A DNA stretch of 13,245 nucleotides from an uncultured Fretibacterium sp. (lineage in GTDB: Bacteria > Synergistota > Synergistia > Synergistales > Aminobacteriaceae), in the NCBI GenBank assembly GCA_937892105.1, contig CALAUZ010000358.1, positions 1-13,245 on the forward strand, in the 5' to 3' direction. This document shows positions 5,552 through 13,055 of this stretch, piece by piece (position 1 is the stretch's first letter; every line of letters starts with the position of its first letter). A program made the translations under genes and the position numbers. The notes under the pieces are model-generated. The model was not told where the DNA came from. It searched no databases and saw only the letters and a program-made list of their open reading frames with translations.

Positions 5552-6085
5552 TTATCTCACTGGCTCAATGAGTCCGTAGCTGTTTTCCCCGCGCTTGTAC
5601 ACAACGTTAATTTCCCCTGTTGCGGCACTCTGGAACACATAGAACGAATGCCCAATAAGCTCCATCTGCATAACTGCTTCGGCTGCTTCCATAGGGTGAA
5701 CTTCAACCTTCTTCACCTTGTCGATTGCTGGTGAGGCTTCTGCGTCCTGCTCTGGCTCCTCGACGCTGAACGAGAACTCCTCGCCCGCTCCAAGCTGCGC
5801 CCTGTCCTTGAGGTAGGAATTGTATTTTTTGATTCTCCGCTCAAGGTTCTTCAATGATTGGTCAAAAGCCTTCCTAGGTTCTGTTGCGTCTTCTTCTGCC
5901 CTGAGAATTACACCGTTTGCGTTGGCTGTGGTCTCAACGTTGAAGCTGCCTTTGTGGTGCGTGATTACTATTTGGCAGTTCATTATGCGCCGGAAGAATT
6001 TTTCCAGCTTGGAGATTTTTTTCTCCATGTAATCCCTGAGCCTGTCATCAATTTCGCACCCGCGCTGTACAAAACGAATGTCCAT
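5552..6085 (-). CDS. hpf: Long-form ribosome hibernation promoting factor
   Basis: The protein binds idle ribosomes and, in the long form, pairs them into inactive 100S dimers. Residues 1-105 are the HPF/RaiA beta-alpha domain (MDIRFVQRG, then DYMEKKISKLEKFF and a second helix LKNLERRIKKY). A charged linker rich in Glu/Ala follows (about 108-130). The C-terminal ~55 residues are the dimerisation domain (VKKVEVHPMEAAEAVMQMELIGHSFYVF). At 177 residues it has the usual long-form length. ATG 6085 is chosen: the AGGAGG site at 6102-6097 serves it, whereas the in-frame GTG at 6097 overlaps that same site. It follows the AroB-like gene by 54 bases and probably shares its transcript; a TATAAT-like box at 6132-6127 could add a separate start but has no good -35. 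Confidence 0.93.
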   Translation of the reverse strand: MDIRFVQRGCEIDDRLRDYMEKKISKLEKFFRRIMNCQIVITHHKGSFNVETTANANGVILRAEEDATEPRKAFDQSLKNLERRIKKYNSYLKDRAQLGAGEEFSFSVEEPEQDAEASPAIDKVKKVEVHPMEAAEAVMQMELIGHSFYVFQSAATGEINVVYKRGENSYGLIEPVR

Positions 6086-6139
6086 TCTGAATGGCACCTC
6101 CTGAAAAGTTAAAAGCTGATATAAATATTATATTACATT

Positions 6140-7222
6140 TTATGCGCTCATGCCCGACAAGATAACTCCTTCAAGCTCTCCAGCGTCAATTTCCCTTACA
6201 ACACACTTTCCTATTTCCGAAACAGACACAAGCTCGAAACTTCCTCCAGAAATCTTCCTGCCGTTCAGAAGTGCCTGTGATATAACCCCAGCCGTGAACT
6301 TCCTGCATGTTACAGGTAAATCGTTCTTCGTTAGAGCATTGATAATTCTTGCCGATGTATTGTCATCGCACCAGCCCATTTTTGCCGATGCTCTGGCAGT
6401 TATACCGATACCATGCGAAAGTGCAAGACCATGCTGTATCCCATAGCCGCTCAAAGCCTCGATAGCGTTCCCCAAAGCGTAGCCCAGACATTTCGTCCTG
6501 ACATCAGGTGTAAGACCTGCCCTGTACTTTATGCAGCCTTCAATGATGCGTTCAAGGTTATTCTGAACATCACCGCGCTCGAATATCCTGAACAATTCCT
6601 CGCCCGACATTATTGCCGTCTTTAATGCCTCAGCAATCCCAGACCTGTATTCTTCCGGAGATAATGTTTTCAGGCACTCGGTATCACACAGGACGAGTGA
6701 AGGACTGCAAGACATGCCCGCCATATTCTTTCCCGCACTGAGGTTCAGGAACGCGCTGCCCCATGCCGAAACCTCAATCATTGCTGCCAACGTTGTTGGA
6801 ACAAGCACGAGCCTTACGCCGCCCATGTAGCAGCCTGCCGCGAACCCTGCCGCATCGCAAACGACTCCGCCGCCTAACGCTACAACCAGGCATTTAGCAG
6901 AAAGCCCAAGTCCTGCCATGTCATCGAGCAGTTTAGCAACGGTCTGGAAATTCTTTGCGCCCTCGTGTGAAGCTATGAGCAGTTCACATATTCTCAATCT
7001 CATTCCTTCAGGCTTTGGGCATTCCTGAAAGTTCATGATGACTTTCTGAAGGTATAGTCCGGATACTTTCTCGTCCGTTACGATGAGTATTTCCGAGTAT
7101 TCCGTATCGTTGCAGAGCCTCAATATTTCGATACCGAGACGCTCAATTATTCCTTTGCGTATCCTGATACTGTAGCCGTATTCTCCGTTGACCTGTACAT
7201 TTGCGGGCATGTGTATGTTCAT
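6140..7222 (-). CDS. aroB: 3-dehydroquinate synthase-like protein with altered active site
   Basis: AroB converts DAHP to 3-dehydroquinate in the shikimate pathway, using NAD+ and zinc. The fold is clear over 360 residues: VTDEKVSGLY (48-57), the NAD-loop ALGGGVVCDAAGF (115-127), VPTTL (141-145), AGKNM (163-167), PSLVLCDTECLKTL (174-187) and RSGIAEALK (193-201). By my alignment several usually invariant residues are changed: the DASxGGK motif reads EVSAWGS (150-156), losing the Asp and Lys; GHxxGHAIE reads GYALGNAIE (247-255), losing a zinc-ligand His and a catalytic His; HGE reads HGL (264-266). Glu198 and His264 remain. It may be a divergent enzyme, a paralogue with another substrate, or a pseudoenzyme. 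An aromatic-rich leader peptide and attenuator upstream tie it to aromatic amino acid supply. AGGAAGGA abuts ATG 7222; ATG 7210 is an alternative start. Confidence 0.82.
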   Translation of the reverse strand: MNIHMPANVQVNGEYGYSIRIRKGIIERLGIEILRLCNDTEYSEILIVTDEKVSGLYLQKVIMNFQECPKPEGMRLRICELLIASHEGAKNFQTVAKLLDDMAGLGLSAKCLVVALGGGVVCDAAGFAAGCYMGGVRLVLVPTTLAAMIEVSAWGSAFLNLSAGKNMAGMSCSPSLVLCDTECLKTLSPEEYRSGIAEALKTAIMSGEELFRIFERGDVQNNLERIIEGCIKYRAGLTPDVRTKCLGYALGNAIEALSGYGIQHGLALSHGIGITARASAKMGWCDDNTSARIINALTKNDLPVTCRKFTAGVISQALLNGRKISGGSFELVSVSEIGKCVVREIDAGELEGVILSGMSA

Positions 7223-7233
7223 TCCTTCCTGAC

Positions 7234-7276
7234 AAAAAAAACACCCTCTGAAACGCTTTGACTGCTTCAGAAGGTG
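7234..7276 (-). terminator. Attenuator terminator before the AroB-like gene
   Basis: On the minus strand CACCTTCTGAA (7276-7266) pairs with TTCAGAGGGTG (7252-7242), one pair being G-U, and is followed by eight T (7241-7234) twelve bases before ATG 7222. No other minus-strand gene lies upstream except the leader peptide, so it must act as a conditional terminator. A competing segment, ACTTCCAGAGGT (7355-7344), inside the leader peptide could pair with the first arm and block it. Two copies of AACACAGCAC (7307-7298 and 7283-7274) lie between, the second overlapping the first arm. Confidence 0.85.
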
Positions 7277-7320
7277 CTGTGTTCTCCGTGTATTGATGTG
7301 CTGTGTTACAGTTTATCCTC

Positions 7321-7416
7321 TTACGTCAGCCAAAGCATAATTGACCTCTGGAAGTAATACCAGCGGTAAAAGCTAAAGCCGAAATAGTTTGCTGATGTAA
7401 GATTGATTTTGTTCAC
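7321..7416 (-). CDS. Aromatic-rich leader peptide of the aroB-like attenuator
   Basis: This 31-codon frame runs from GTG 7416 to TAA 7323-7321. Ten of its residues are Phe, Tyr or Trp, clustered as Tyr-Phe-Gly-Phe-Ser-Phe-Tyr-Arg-Trp-Tyr-Tyr-Phe at positions 11-22, with another Trp at 29. Such peptides, known from the pheA, trp and similar operons, sense charged tRNA: ribosome stalling at the control codons changes the folding of downstream RNA. It lies between a strong promoter and an intrinsic terminator directly before the AroB-like gene, exactly as expected. GGAG lies 13 bases before GTG; an in-frame ATT two codons earlier would be better spaced but is a rare start. Confidence 0.8.
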   Translation of the reverse strand: MNKINLTSANYFGFSFYRWYYFQRSIMLWLT

Positions 7417-7456
7417 TGTAATATATTATCTCCGTTTAAATTTTGTAACATTGAGA

Positions 7457-7485
7457 ATAATCACACATTATCCCGTAAATGTCAA
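7457..7485 (-). promoter_or_regulatory. Promoter of the leader peptide-aroB unit
   Basis: TTGACA (7485-7480) and GATTAT (7462-7457) are separated by 17 bases on the minus strand, with a TG one base before the -10 (extended -10). Transcription would begin near 7450, 34 bases before the leader-peptide start. Confidence 0.72.
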
Positions 7486-7488
7486 GCT

Positions 7489-7516
7489 ATTCACGCTTCA
7501 TTACGTGAATTATAAT
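7489..7516 (+). promoter_or_regulatory. Palindrome and -10 box of the cupin-hicBA unit
   Basis: A perfect TATAAT at 7511-7516 precedes the cupin gene, with only a poor -35 (TATTCA at 7488-7493, 17 bases upstream). ATTCACG (7489-7495) and CGTGAAT (7504-7510) form a perfect 7-base inverted repeat exactly in the spacer. It also lies immediately upstream of the divergent minus-strand -35. A protein bound here could affect both directions; HicB-type autoregulation is one possibility, though this HicB has no visible DNA-binding domain. Confidence 0.5.
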
Positions 7517-7533
7517 AATTAATATTTATTAGC

Positions 7534-7932
7534 TTGTTAGCGGAAGGGGGCAATACTAATATAGTTCGAGATGTTATTTCACTGGAAGTAGAGGGTCTTG
7601 CAGGTGGAAAAGGCAAGGCTACGCGGTATGAGATAGTCTCAAAAGAGGAACTTAACGGTCATGGAAGGCTTTATGCCCGCATAGTGTTAAAGCCTGGTTC
7701 CAGTGTTGGGTGGCACCAGCACATTCACGACACAGAGCCTTACTACATATTGAGGGGTGAAGGAGACTTTCTCGAAGGCAATACAGGTGATGGCGAACGC
7801 AAGAGAACTCGCGTACATGCCGGACAGGTTTGCGTGATACAGGTTGGGCAGTGGCATTCACTGGAGAACAACTCTGATGGAGAGCTTGAGTTCATGGCGT
7901 TAATCTACAATGAGCCTGGTTATATGAATTAG
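7534..7932 (+). CDS. Small cupin-domain protein
   Basis: A single cupin barrel of about 130 residues. Motif 1 is visible as GWHQHIHDTEPYYILRGEG (two His and a Glu, the usual metal ligands) and motif 2 as GQWHSLEN with the third His. The N-terminal GGKGKA stretch is shared by many small bacterial cupins that bind a metal and have unknown substrates. No enzymatic role can be assigned. The start is unclear: TTG 7534 opens the frame but has no ribosome site, while a strong GGAAGGGGG (7542-7550) points at ATA 7561, where relatives would begin. It ends one base before hicB, so the three genes are probably one operon. Confidence 0.75.
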   Translation: MLAEGGNTNIVRDVISLEVEGLAGGKGKATRYEIVSKEELNGHGRLYARIVLKPGSSVGWHQHIHDTEPYYILRGEGDFLEGNTGDGERKRTRVHAGQVCVIQVGQWHSLENNSDGELEFMALIYNEPGYMN

Positions 7933-7933
7933 C

Positions 7934-8140
7934 ATGAAGACATTTACGGCATTGCTTCACAGGGAAGGCAGTATATATGTTGCCGAGTGCCCCGAAGTAG
8001 GTTCTGTAAGTCAAGGCAAAACGATAGAGGAAGCGTTAGCCAATCTTCAAGAGGCTACAGAGCTCTACATTGAAGAAACATCAATTATTCCTCAGTCCCG
8101 AGCAATAGTTACAACGTTCGAGGTGTCAGCAAGTGCCTGA
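7934..8140 (+). CDS. hicB: HicB-type antitoxin (short form)
   Basis: This 68-residue protein matches the HicB partial RNase H fold: FTALLHREGSIYVAECPEVGSVSQGKTIEEALANLQEA is contained in its first two thirds as the typical AECPE..S.G.T.EEAL.NL.EA pattern. HicB neutralises HicA in type II toxin-antitoxin systems. It lacks the C-terminal helix-turn-helix or ribbon-helix domain of longer HicB proteins. ATG 7934 comes one base after the cupin stop, suggesting translational coupling. Its stop overlaps the hicA start by eight bases, the tight linkage usual for such pairs. The antitoxin-first order differs from E. coli hicAB but is common elsewhere. Confidence 0.85.
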   Translation: MKTFTALLHREGSIYVAECPEVGSVSQGKTIEEALANLQEATELYIEETSIIPQSRAIVTTFEVSASA

Positions 8141-8384
8141 ACTTAGTGGCTGGTCAGGACGCAAAGTAATATCTGTATTGTGTAAGATGGGCTTTATCTT
8201 GGCACGCACTAAGGGTTCGCATTCCGTCATGCGCAAAGATAATACAGTGTGCGTTGTTCCGCTTCATGACGAGCTTGCCGTAGGGACTTTACGTGGTATA
8301 TTAAGGCAGGCAGGTATATCACCGGCTGAATTTTTATTCCAACGCATAACATGGAATTTGACATTAACGGTGTATATTTGCTAA
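8133..8384 (+). CDS. hicA: HicA-type toxin, mRNA interferase
   Basis: HicA is a small dsRBD-like ribonuclease that cleaves mRNA until bound by HicB. Signatures are SGRKVISVLCKMGF (8-21), RTKGSHSVMR (25-34) with the catalytic His30, VVPLHDE and GTLRGILRQAGIS. The catalytic His is intact. Typical HicA proteins end soon after the last helix; here about 17 further residues (LFQRITWNLTLTVYIC) trail into a stretch that also carries a promoter-like sequence. Start GTG 8133 gives the standard N-terminus and overlaps hicB. The pair lies just upstream of the ribosomal operon on the same strand. Confidence 0.87.
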   Translation: MPELSGWSGRKVISVLCKMGFILARTKGSHSVMRKDNTVCVVPLHDELAVGTLRGILRQAGISPAEFLFQRITWNLTLTVYIC

Positions 8385-8387
8385 GAT
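8358..8387 (+). promoter_or_regulatory. Candidate promoter of the rpsL operon
   Basis: TTGACA at 8358-8363 and TAAGAT at 8382-8387 are 18 bases apart, within the 3' end of hicA. A start near 8394 would give a leader of about 107 bases before rpsL. The -10 is imperfect (4 of 6). Another TTGACA at 8440-8445 has no suitable -10 and lies within a predicted hairpin. Confidence 0.45.
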
Positions 8388-8420
8388 TATCAGGCTGTTT
8401 TTTCACAGACAATATTCGGG

Positions 8421-8500
8421 AAGGAGGGGAAATCTGCTGTTGACAGGGCAGATACAATATATCCCTGAAATTACAGGTTAAAATTCGACAGCAGAGACTT
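8421..8500 (+). promoter_or_regulatory. Structured rpsL leader with a distant Shine-Dalgarno
   Basis: A strong AAGGAGG lies at 8421-8427, about 73 bases before the GTG of rpsL. TCTGCTGT (8433-8440) pairs perfectly with ACAGCAGA (8488-8495), with an inner CAGGG/CCCTG pair (8444-8448, 8463-8467). Folding would leave only about ten unpaired bases between the SD and GTG 8501, whose own upstream bases (GAGACTT) give at best a weak site. It could also be a site for ribosomal-protein feedback. Confidence 0.5.
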
Positions 8501-8878
8501 GTGCCGACAATTAATCAGTTAGTGCGTTTAGGACGCGAAGAGAAAAAGAGCAAGAGTAATTCTCCGGCGTTGCAGGGTAATCCTGCCAGAAGGGGCGTTT
8601 GCACACGCGTGTACACTATTACCCCTAAGAAGCCTAACTCAGCTTTACGTAAGGTCGCCCGTGTTAGACTGACTAACGGCATCGAAGTAACGTCATACAT
8701 TCCAGGAATTGGCCACAACTTACAGGAACACTCAGTTGTCCTCGTAAGGGGCGGAAGGGTTAAGGACTTGCCAGGTGTTCGTTATCACATCATCAGAGGT
8801 ACTCTTGACTGCGGTGGCGTTGAGAACCGCAGAAGGAGCCGTTCCAAGTATGGTGCACGCAGACCTAAAGCCAATTAA
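8501..8878 (+). CDS. rpsL: 30S ribosomal protein S12
   Basis: S12 sits at the decoding centre of the 30S subunit and affects accuracy. The 125-residue sequence is canonical: MPTINQLVR start, [20 protein letters not shown] in the mid-part, [20 protein letters not shown], and [12 protein letters not shown], which contains the Asp that RimO methylthiolates in many bacteria. The Lys residues of PKKPNS and GRVKDLP, common sites of streptomycin-resistance changes, have the wild-type identity. The start is GTG, fixed by the conserved N-terminus, without a strong nearby ribosome site (see the leader entry). It is the first gene of the str operon, followed by rpsG after 17 bases. Confidence 0.98.
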   Translation: MPTINQLVRLGREEKKSKSNSPALQGNPARRGVCTRVYTITPKKPNSALRKVARVRLTNGIEVTSYIPGIGHNLQEHSVVLVRGGRVKDLPGVRYHIIRGTLDCGGVENRRRSRSKYGARRPKAN

Positions 8879-8895
8879 CGGGAGGATTACGGATT

Positions 8896-9366
8896 ATGCC
8901 GAGAAAAGGACACATCAAAAAACGTATACCCCAGCCGGACGTGAGATTTAATAATCCAGCGGCAGGAAGGTTTATCAGTGCGCTTATGATGGGAGGAAAA
9001 CGCAGCGTTGCCGAAAAGATTTTCTATGGTGCTCTTGAAGGTGCTGCGGAAAAGTTAGGCGTTGAACCCTTTGAAGTTTTCGAGAAAGCTATGGCCAACG
9101 TTACACCGAACATTGAGGTTCGTCCAAGACGTGTAGGCGGCGCAACTTATCAGGTTCCCGTAGAAGTTACGGCCGAAAGAGGCGTGCAGCTCTCAATACG
9201 TTGGATAGTGTCATATGCCAAAGCCAAAAAGGGAATGCCTATGAGTGAAAGGCTCATGCGTGAGTTAATGGATGCCTACAAGAATGAGGGAGCTTCAATA
9301 AAACGCCGTGATGATACTCACAGAATGGCTGAAGCTAACAGGGCATTTGCACATTACCGCTGGTAG
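8896..9366 (+). CDS. rpsG: 30S ribosomal protein S7
   Basis: S7 starts assembly of the 30S head and contacts tRNA at the E site. The 156-residue protein is full length and typical: MPRKGHIKKR, then KFINALM-like RFISALMMGGKRSVAEKI, NVTPNIEVRPRRVGGATYQVPVEV and the C-terminal HRMAEANRAFAHYRW. A strong GGAGG (8881-8885) precedes ATG 8896. In E. coli S7 represses the str operon by binding the rpsL-rpsG gap; here that gap is only 17 bases, so the same mechanism is unlikely in this form. Confidence 0.98.
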   Translation: MPRKGHIKKRIPQPDVRFNNPAAGRFISALMMGGKRSVAEKIFYGALEGAAEKLGVEPFEVFEKAMANVTPNIEVRPRRVGGATYQVPVEVTAERGVQLSIRWIVSYAKAKKGMPMSERLMRELMDAYKNEGASIKRRDDTHRMAEANRAFAHYRW

Positions 9367-9424
9367 TCTGAATAAAATCTATTTGTGCAGGTGTTGAACG
9401 TCGCTCTTTGTGGCGTGGATTGAA

Positions 9425-11488
9425 ATGCAGGATATTAGCAAGGTAAGAAATATAGGAATAGCAGCCCATATAGATGCCGGAAAAACTACAACCAGCGAAA
9501 GAATACTCTACTATACAGGGAGCAGCTACAAGGTTGGAGAAGTTCATGAAGGCACTGCTACTATGGACTGGATGGAACAGGAGCGCGAGAGGGGAATTAC
9601 CATCACCTCAGCGGCTACTACATGTGCGTGGAAGGGTTGTACTATCAACCTGATTGATACGCCAGGCCACGTGGATTTTACAGCGGAAGTAGAGCGGTCG
9701 TTACGCGTACTTGATGGAGTTATCGCAGTGTTTTGCGCGGTAGGCGGAGTTGAGCCTCAGTCCGAAACAGTATGGAGGCAGGCGGACAAATACGATGTTC
9801 CGCGTATAGCTTTCGTCAACAAAATGGACAGAATTGGCGCAGATTTCCCCGCTGTCGTAAAAGCAATGCGTGAAAGACTGGGTGCTAATGCAGTGCCTAT
9901 ACAGCTCCCCATTGGTGCAGAAGATGACTTCGAGGGCGTTGTTGACCTCATTGACCAGAAGGCATACTACTTTCCAGGCGTTTTGGGCCAGCCCCCGAAA
10001 GAAGGAACAATACCGCCGGAATTAGCCATGCCAGCCAAAGAGGGCAGGGACGCGATAATCGAGGCACTCTCTGATTTCAGCGATGACATAATGACGCTCT
10101 ATCTTGAGGGCAAGCCCGTAAGCTCGGAACTCATTCGCAAAACAATGCGTGAGGCTGTCATAAAACTTAAAGCCGTACCTGTGCTTTGCGGATCAGCGTT
10201 CAAGAACAAGTGCGTTGAACCGTTGCTTGATGCGGTAGTGGAGTATCTGCCCAGCCCGGTAGACCTTCCTCCCATTGAGGGAGTGTCGCCAGATGACCCC
10301 GAAAAAGTCGTTGAACGCCACAGCAATCCCGATGAACCGTTCTCGGCTCTCGTCTTCAAGATTGCCGTTGACCCCTATCTCGGAAGGCTGTTCTTCCTGA
10401 GAGTATATTCGGGAAAAATGGATAAAGGCGGAGTTCTCTATAATCCGGCTTCAAGACAGAGAGAGCGTATAGGCCGCATAATGAGAATGCACTCTAACAA
10501 GCGCGAAGATATTGACAGCATGGAAGCAGGAATGATTGTTGCCGTTCCGTCCCTGAAAACCGCAAGAACTGGCGATACTCTCTGCGATGAGAACAACCAG
10601 ATTGTTCTTGGAAGCCTTGAGTTCCCTGAACCCGTTATCTCTCTGGCCGTTGAACCGGCTACCCAGCAGGACAAAGTGAAACTCTCGAAGGGGCTTAATG
10701 CTCTTGCTGACGAGGATCCAACGTTCAAGGTTCACAATGACGAGGAAAGCGGACAGACCGTTATATCGGGAATGGGCGAGTTACATCTTGAGATTATCGT
10801 TGACCGATTAAAGCGTGAGTTTGGTGTTGACGTTAAGGTCGGCAATCCTCAGGTATCTTACAGGGAAGCAATCAGAAAACCTGCAAGAGCTGAAGGCAAG
10901 TATATCCGTCAGTCAGGCGGACGCGGACAGTATGGCCATGTTGTGTTCGAGATTGAACCGATTGAAGGCAGCAAGTTCGAGTTCGAGGACAAAATTGTCG
11001 GCGGCGTAATTCCAAAAGAGTTCATTGCTGCTGTCGAAAAAGGTCTCGAAGAAGCTGTACAGTCAGGCGTTCTCGGCGGATACCCCGTTATTGGCGTTAA
11101 AGCCGCTCTCGTTGACGGCTCATATCACGAAGTTGACAGCTCGGAAATGGCGTTCAAGATTGCCGCGTCAATGGGCTTCAAGGACGCAATGAAGAAAGCT
11201 GACCCGGTGTTGATGGAACCTGTCATGTCGGTTGAAGTCGTAACGCCTGAAGAGTATTTGGGGGACGTTATCGGCGACATATCATCGAGGCGCGGACGTA
11301 TTGATGGCATGGACATGAAAGCTAACGCACGAATTGTACGCGCATTTGTCCCGCTGGTCGGAATGTTCGGGTATGCTACGGACTTGAGAAGCAAGACTTC
11401 TGGACGCGCAAATTACTCGATGCAGTTTGACCACTATGAACAAACACCTGCGGAAGTAAGCGAAAAGATTTTGCAGGGAAGATTTTAA
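9425..11488 (+). CDS. fusA: Elongation factor G
   Basis: EF-G is the GTPase that drives translocation on the ribosome. Visible motifs are [10 protein letters not shown] (G1), [11 protein letters not shown] (switch I), [21 protein letters not shown] (G3 region), NKMDR (G4) and GSAFKN (G5), then domain II and the conserved [18 protein letters not shown] of domain III and [16 protein letters not shown] of domain IV. Length is about 687 residues, normal for the family. ATG 9425 gives the family's usual start ([11 protein letters not shown]); GTG 9410 is in frame and would add five residues, with no ribosome site for either beyond a weak GGA. The gap from rpsG is 58 bases, the widest inside the operon. 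Confidence 0.97.
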   Translation: MQDISKVRNIGIAAHIDAGKTTTSERILYYTGSSYKVGEVHEGTATMDWMEQERERGITITSAATTCAWKGCTINLIDTPGHVDFTAEVERSLRVLDGVIAVFCAVGGVEPQSETVWRQADKYDVPRIAFVNKMDRIGADFPAVVKAMRERLGANAVPIQLPIGAEDDFEGVVDLIDQKAYYFPGVLGQPPKEGTIPPELAMPAKEGRDAIIEALSDFSDDIMTLYLEGKPVSSELIRKTMREAVIKLKAVPVLCGSAFKNKCVEPLLDAVVEYLPSPVDLPPIEGVSPDDPEKVVERHSNPDEPFSALVFKIAVDPYLGRLFFLRVYSGKMDKGGVLYNPASRQRERIGRIMRMHSNKREDIDSMEAGMIVAVPSLKTARTGDTLCDENNQIVLGSLEFPEPVISLAVEPATQQDKVKLSKGLNALADEDPTFKVHNDEESGQTVISGMGELHLEIIVDRLKREFGVDVKVGNPQVSYREAIRKPARAEGKYIRQSGGRGQYGHVVFEIEPIEGSKFEFEDKIVGGVIPKEFIAAVEKGLEEAVQSGVLGGYPVIGVKAALVDGSYHEVDSSEMAFKIAASMGFKDAMKKADPVLMEPVMSVEVVTPEEYLGDVIGDISSRRGRIDGMDMKANARIVRAFVPLVGMFGYATDLRSKTSGRANYSMQFDHYEQTPAEVSEKILQGRF

Positions 11489-11512
11489 TCACAAATGAAG
11501 GAGTATTAAACT

Positions 11513-12715
11513 ATGGCAAAGGAAAAGTTTGAGCGCAACAAACCACATTTGAATATCGGAACAATCGGGCATATTGACCACGGCAAAACAACACTCACTG
11601 CGGCAATCACGAAGTGCCTTGCTACGGAGAATTTTGCTGAGTTCACAGCATACGACATGATAGACAAAGCTCCCGAAGAAAGAGAGCGCGGAATTACCAT
11701 CAACATCGCTCACGTTGAGTACCAGACACCTAAGAGGCACTACGCACATATCGACTGTCCTGGCCACGCCGACTACATCAAGAACATGATTACAGGTGCA
11801 GCCCAGATGGACGGCGCGATCCTCGTTGTATCGGCAGCTGACGGCCCTATGCCTCAGACACGTGAGCATGTTCTTCTTGCACGCCAGGTCAACGTTCCCG
11901 CACTCGTAGTGTTCATGAACAAGACAGACCAGGTTGACGACCCAGAACTTCTTGACCTCGTAGAGATGGAAGTCCGCGAGCTTCTCAACAAGTACGAGTT
12001 TCCCGGCGATGACATTCCTATCATTCGCGGTTCAGCACTTGAGGTCCTCGAAAAGGGTACAGGCAAGAGAGATGACCCCATCTGCGCCCCTATCTTTGAG
12101 CTTATGGACGCATGTGATAACTACATTCCTGACCCTGTACGCGAAATTGACAAGCCTTACCTTATGCCCATCGAGGACGTGTTCACGATTACAGGACGCG
12201 GCACAGTCGTTACCGGACGTGTTGAACGCGGCGTAATCAAGGCTGGCGAGGAAGTTGAAATCGTCGGAATGACCAGAGACACACGCAAGACAGTCGCAAC
12301 ATCACTCGAAATGTTCAGGAAGATCCTTGACACAGCAGAGGCGGGCGACAACGTAGGCGTACTTCTTCGCGGGATCGACAAAGATGAAGTTCAGCGCGGA
12401 CAGGTTCTCGCAAAACCAGGCAGCGTTACTCCCCACACGAAGTTCAAGGGTGAAGTTTACGTCCTCAAGAAGGAAGAAGGCGGCCGCCATACACCGTTCT
12501 TTGCAGGGTACAAGCCTCAGTTCTACTTCAGGACAACAGACGTTACCGGCAACATTAAGCTCCCAGAGGGTGTCGAAATGGTCATGCCTGGCGACAACGC
12601 AACTTTCGAGGTAGAGCTGATTGTGCCCATAGCGATGGAGGAAGGTCTCCGCTTCGCAGTCCGCGAGGGCGGCCACACTGTCGGTGCCGGAGTTGTAACT
12701 CAGATAATCGAGTAA
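11513..12715 (+). CDS. tuf: Elongation factor Tu
   Basis: EF-Tu delivers aminoacyl-tRNA to the ribosomal A site. The 400-residue protein is full length: [15 protein letters not shown] (G1), [12 protein letters not shown] (switch I), [22 protein letters not shown] (G3), MNKTD (G4; NKxD with Thr rather than the more usual Cys or Val) and GSAL (G5). Domains II and III follow ([18 protein letters not shown], and [15 protein letters not shown]). AAGGAG precedes ATG 11513. Codons are strongly biased to C-ending forms, more than in neighbouring genes, as expected for a very highly expressed gene. It lies 24 bases after fusA. Confidence 0.98.
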   Translation: MAKEKFERNKPHLNIGTIGHIDHGKTTLTAAITKCLATENFAEFTAYDMIDKAPEERERGITINIAHVEYQTPKRHYAHIDCPGHADYIKNMITGAAQMDGAILVVSAADGPMPQTREHVLLARQVNVPALVVFMNKTDQVDDPELLDLVEMEVRELLNKYEFPGDDIPIIRGSALEVLEKGTGKRDDPICAPIFELMDACDNYIPDPVREIDKPYLMPIEDVFTITGRGTVVTGRVERGVIKAGEEVEIVGMTRDTRKTVATSLEMFRKILDTAEAGDNVGVLLRGIDKDEVQRGQVLAKPGSVTPHTKFKGEVYVLKKEEGGRHTPFFAGYKPQFYFRTTDVTGNIKLPEGVEMVMPGDNATFEVELIVPIAMEEGLRFAVREGGHTVGAGVVTQIIE

Positions 12716-12728
12716 TCAGGCGAAAATC

Positions 12729-13034
12729 ATGGCACGCAAAATCCGCATACGTCTGAAGTCATTTGATCATAGAGTGCTTGACATGTCGGCTGCTCAGATT
12801 GCAGAGACGGCTCAGTCAACCGGCGCAAGAGTTTCAGGGCCTATCCCGCTTCCAACAGAGGTTGGCAGGTTCACCATACTGAAATCACCGCACAAGGACA
12901 AAGATGCCCGCGAACAGTTTGAAATGCGCACTCACAAAAGACTGATAGACATCATAGATCCGACACAGAGGACAATGGATGCCCTGATGCAGCTTAACTT
13001 AGCGTCAGGCGTAGACATACAGATAAAATTTTAG
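12729..13034 (+). CDS. rpsJ: 30S ribosomal protein S10 (NusE)
   Basis: S10 is a 30S head protein and, as NusE, links NusG and RNA polymerase in antitermination. The 101 residues are typical: [15 protein letters not shown] at the N-terminus, [31 protein letters not shown] in the middle with the conserved His of SPH, and THKRLIDI near the end. Its ATG comes only 13 bases after the tuf stop, with a poor ribosome site (AGGCGAAAATC), so translation is probably coupled to tuf. The str and S10 operons are thus joined here. Confidence 0.97.
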   Translation: MARKIRIRLKSFDHRVLDMSAAQIAETAQSTGARVSGPIPLPTEVGRFTILKSPHKDKDAREQFEMRTHKRLIDIIDPTQRTMDALMQLNLASGVDIQIKF

Positions 13035-13055
13035 GCGTAAGGAGAAGCACAAATT

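Noticed and set aside
8440..8445. TTGACA as -35 of an rpsL promoter
   Set aside because: No -10-like box lies 16-19 bases downstream, and the sequence overlaps the predicted leader stem.
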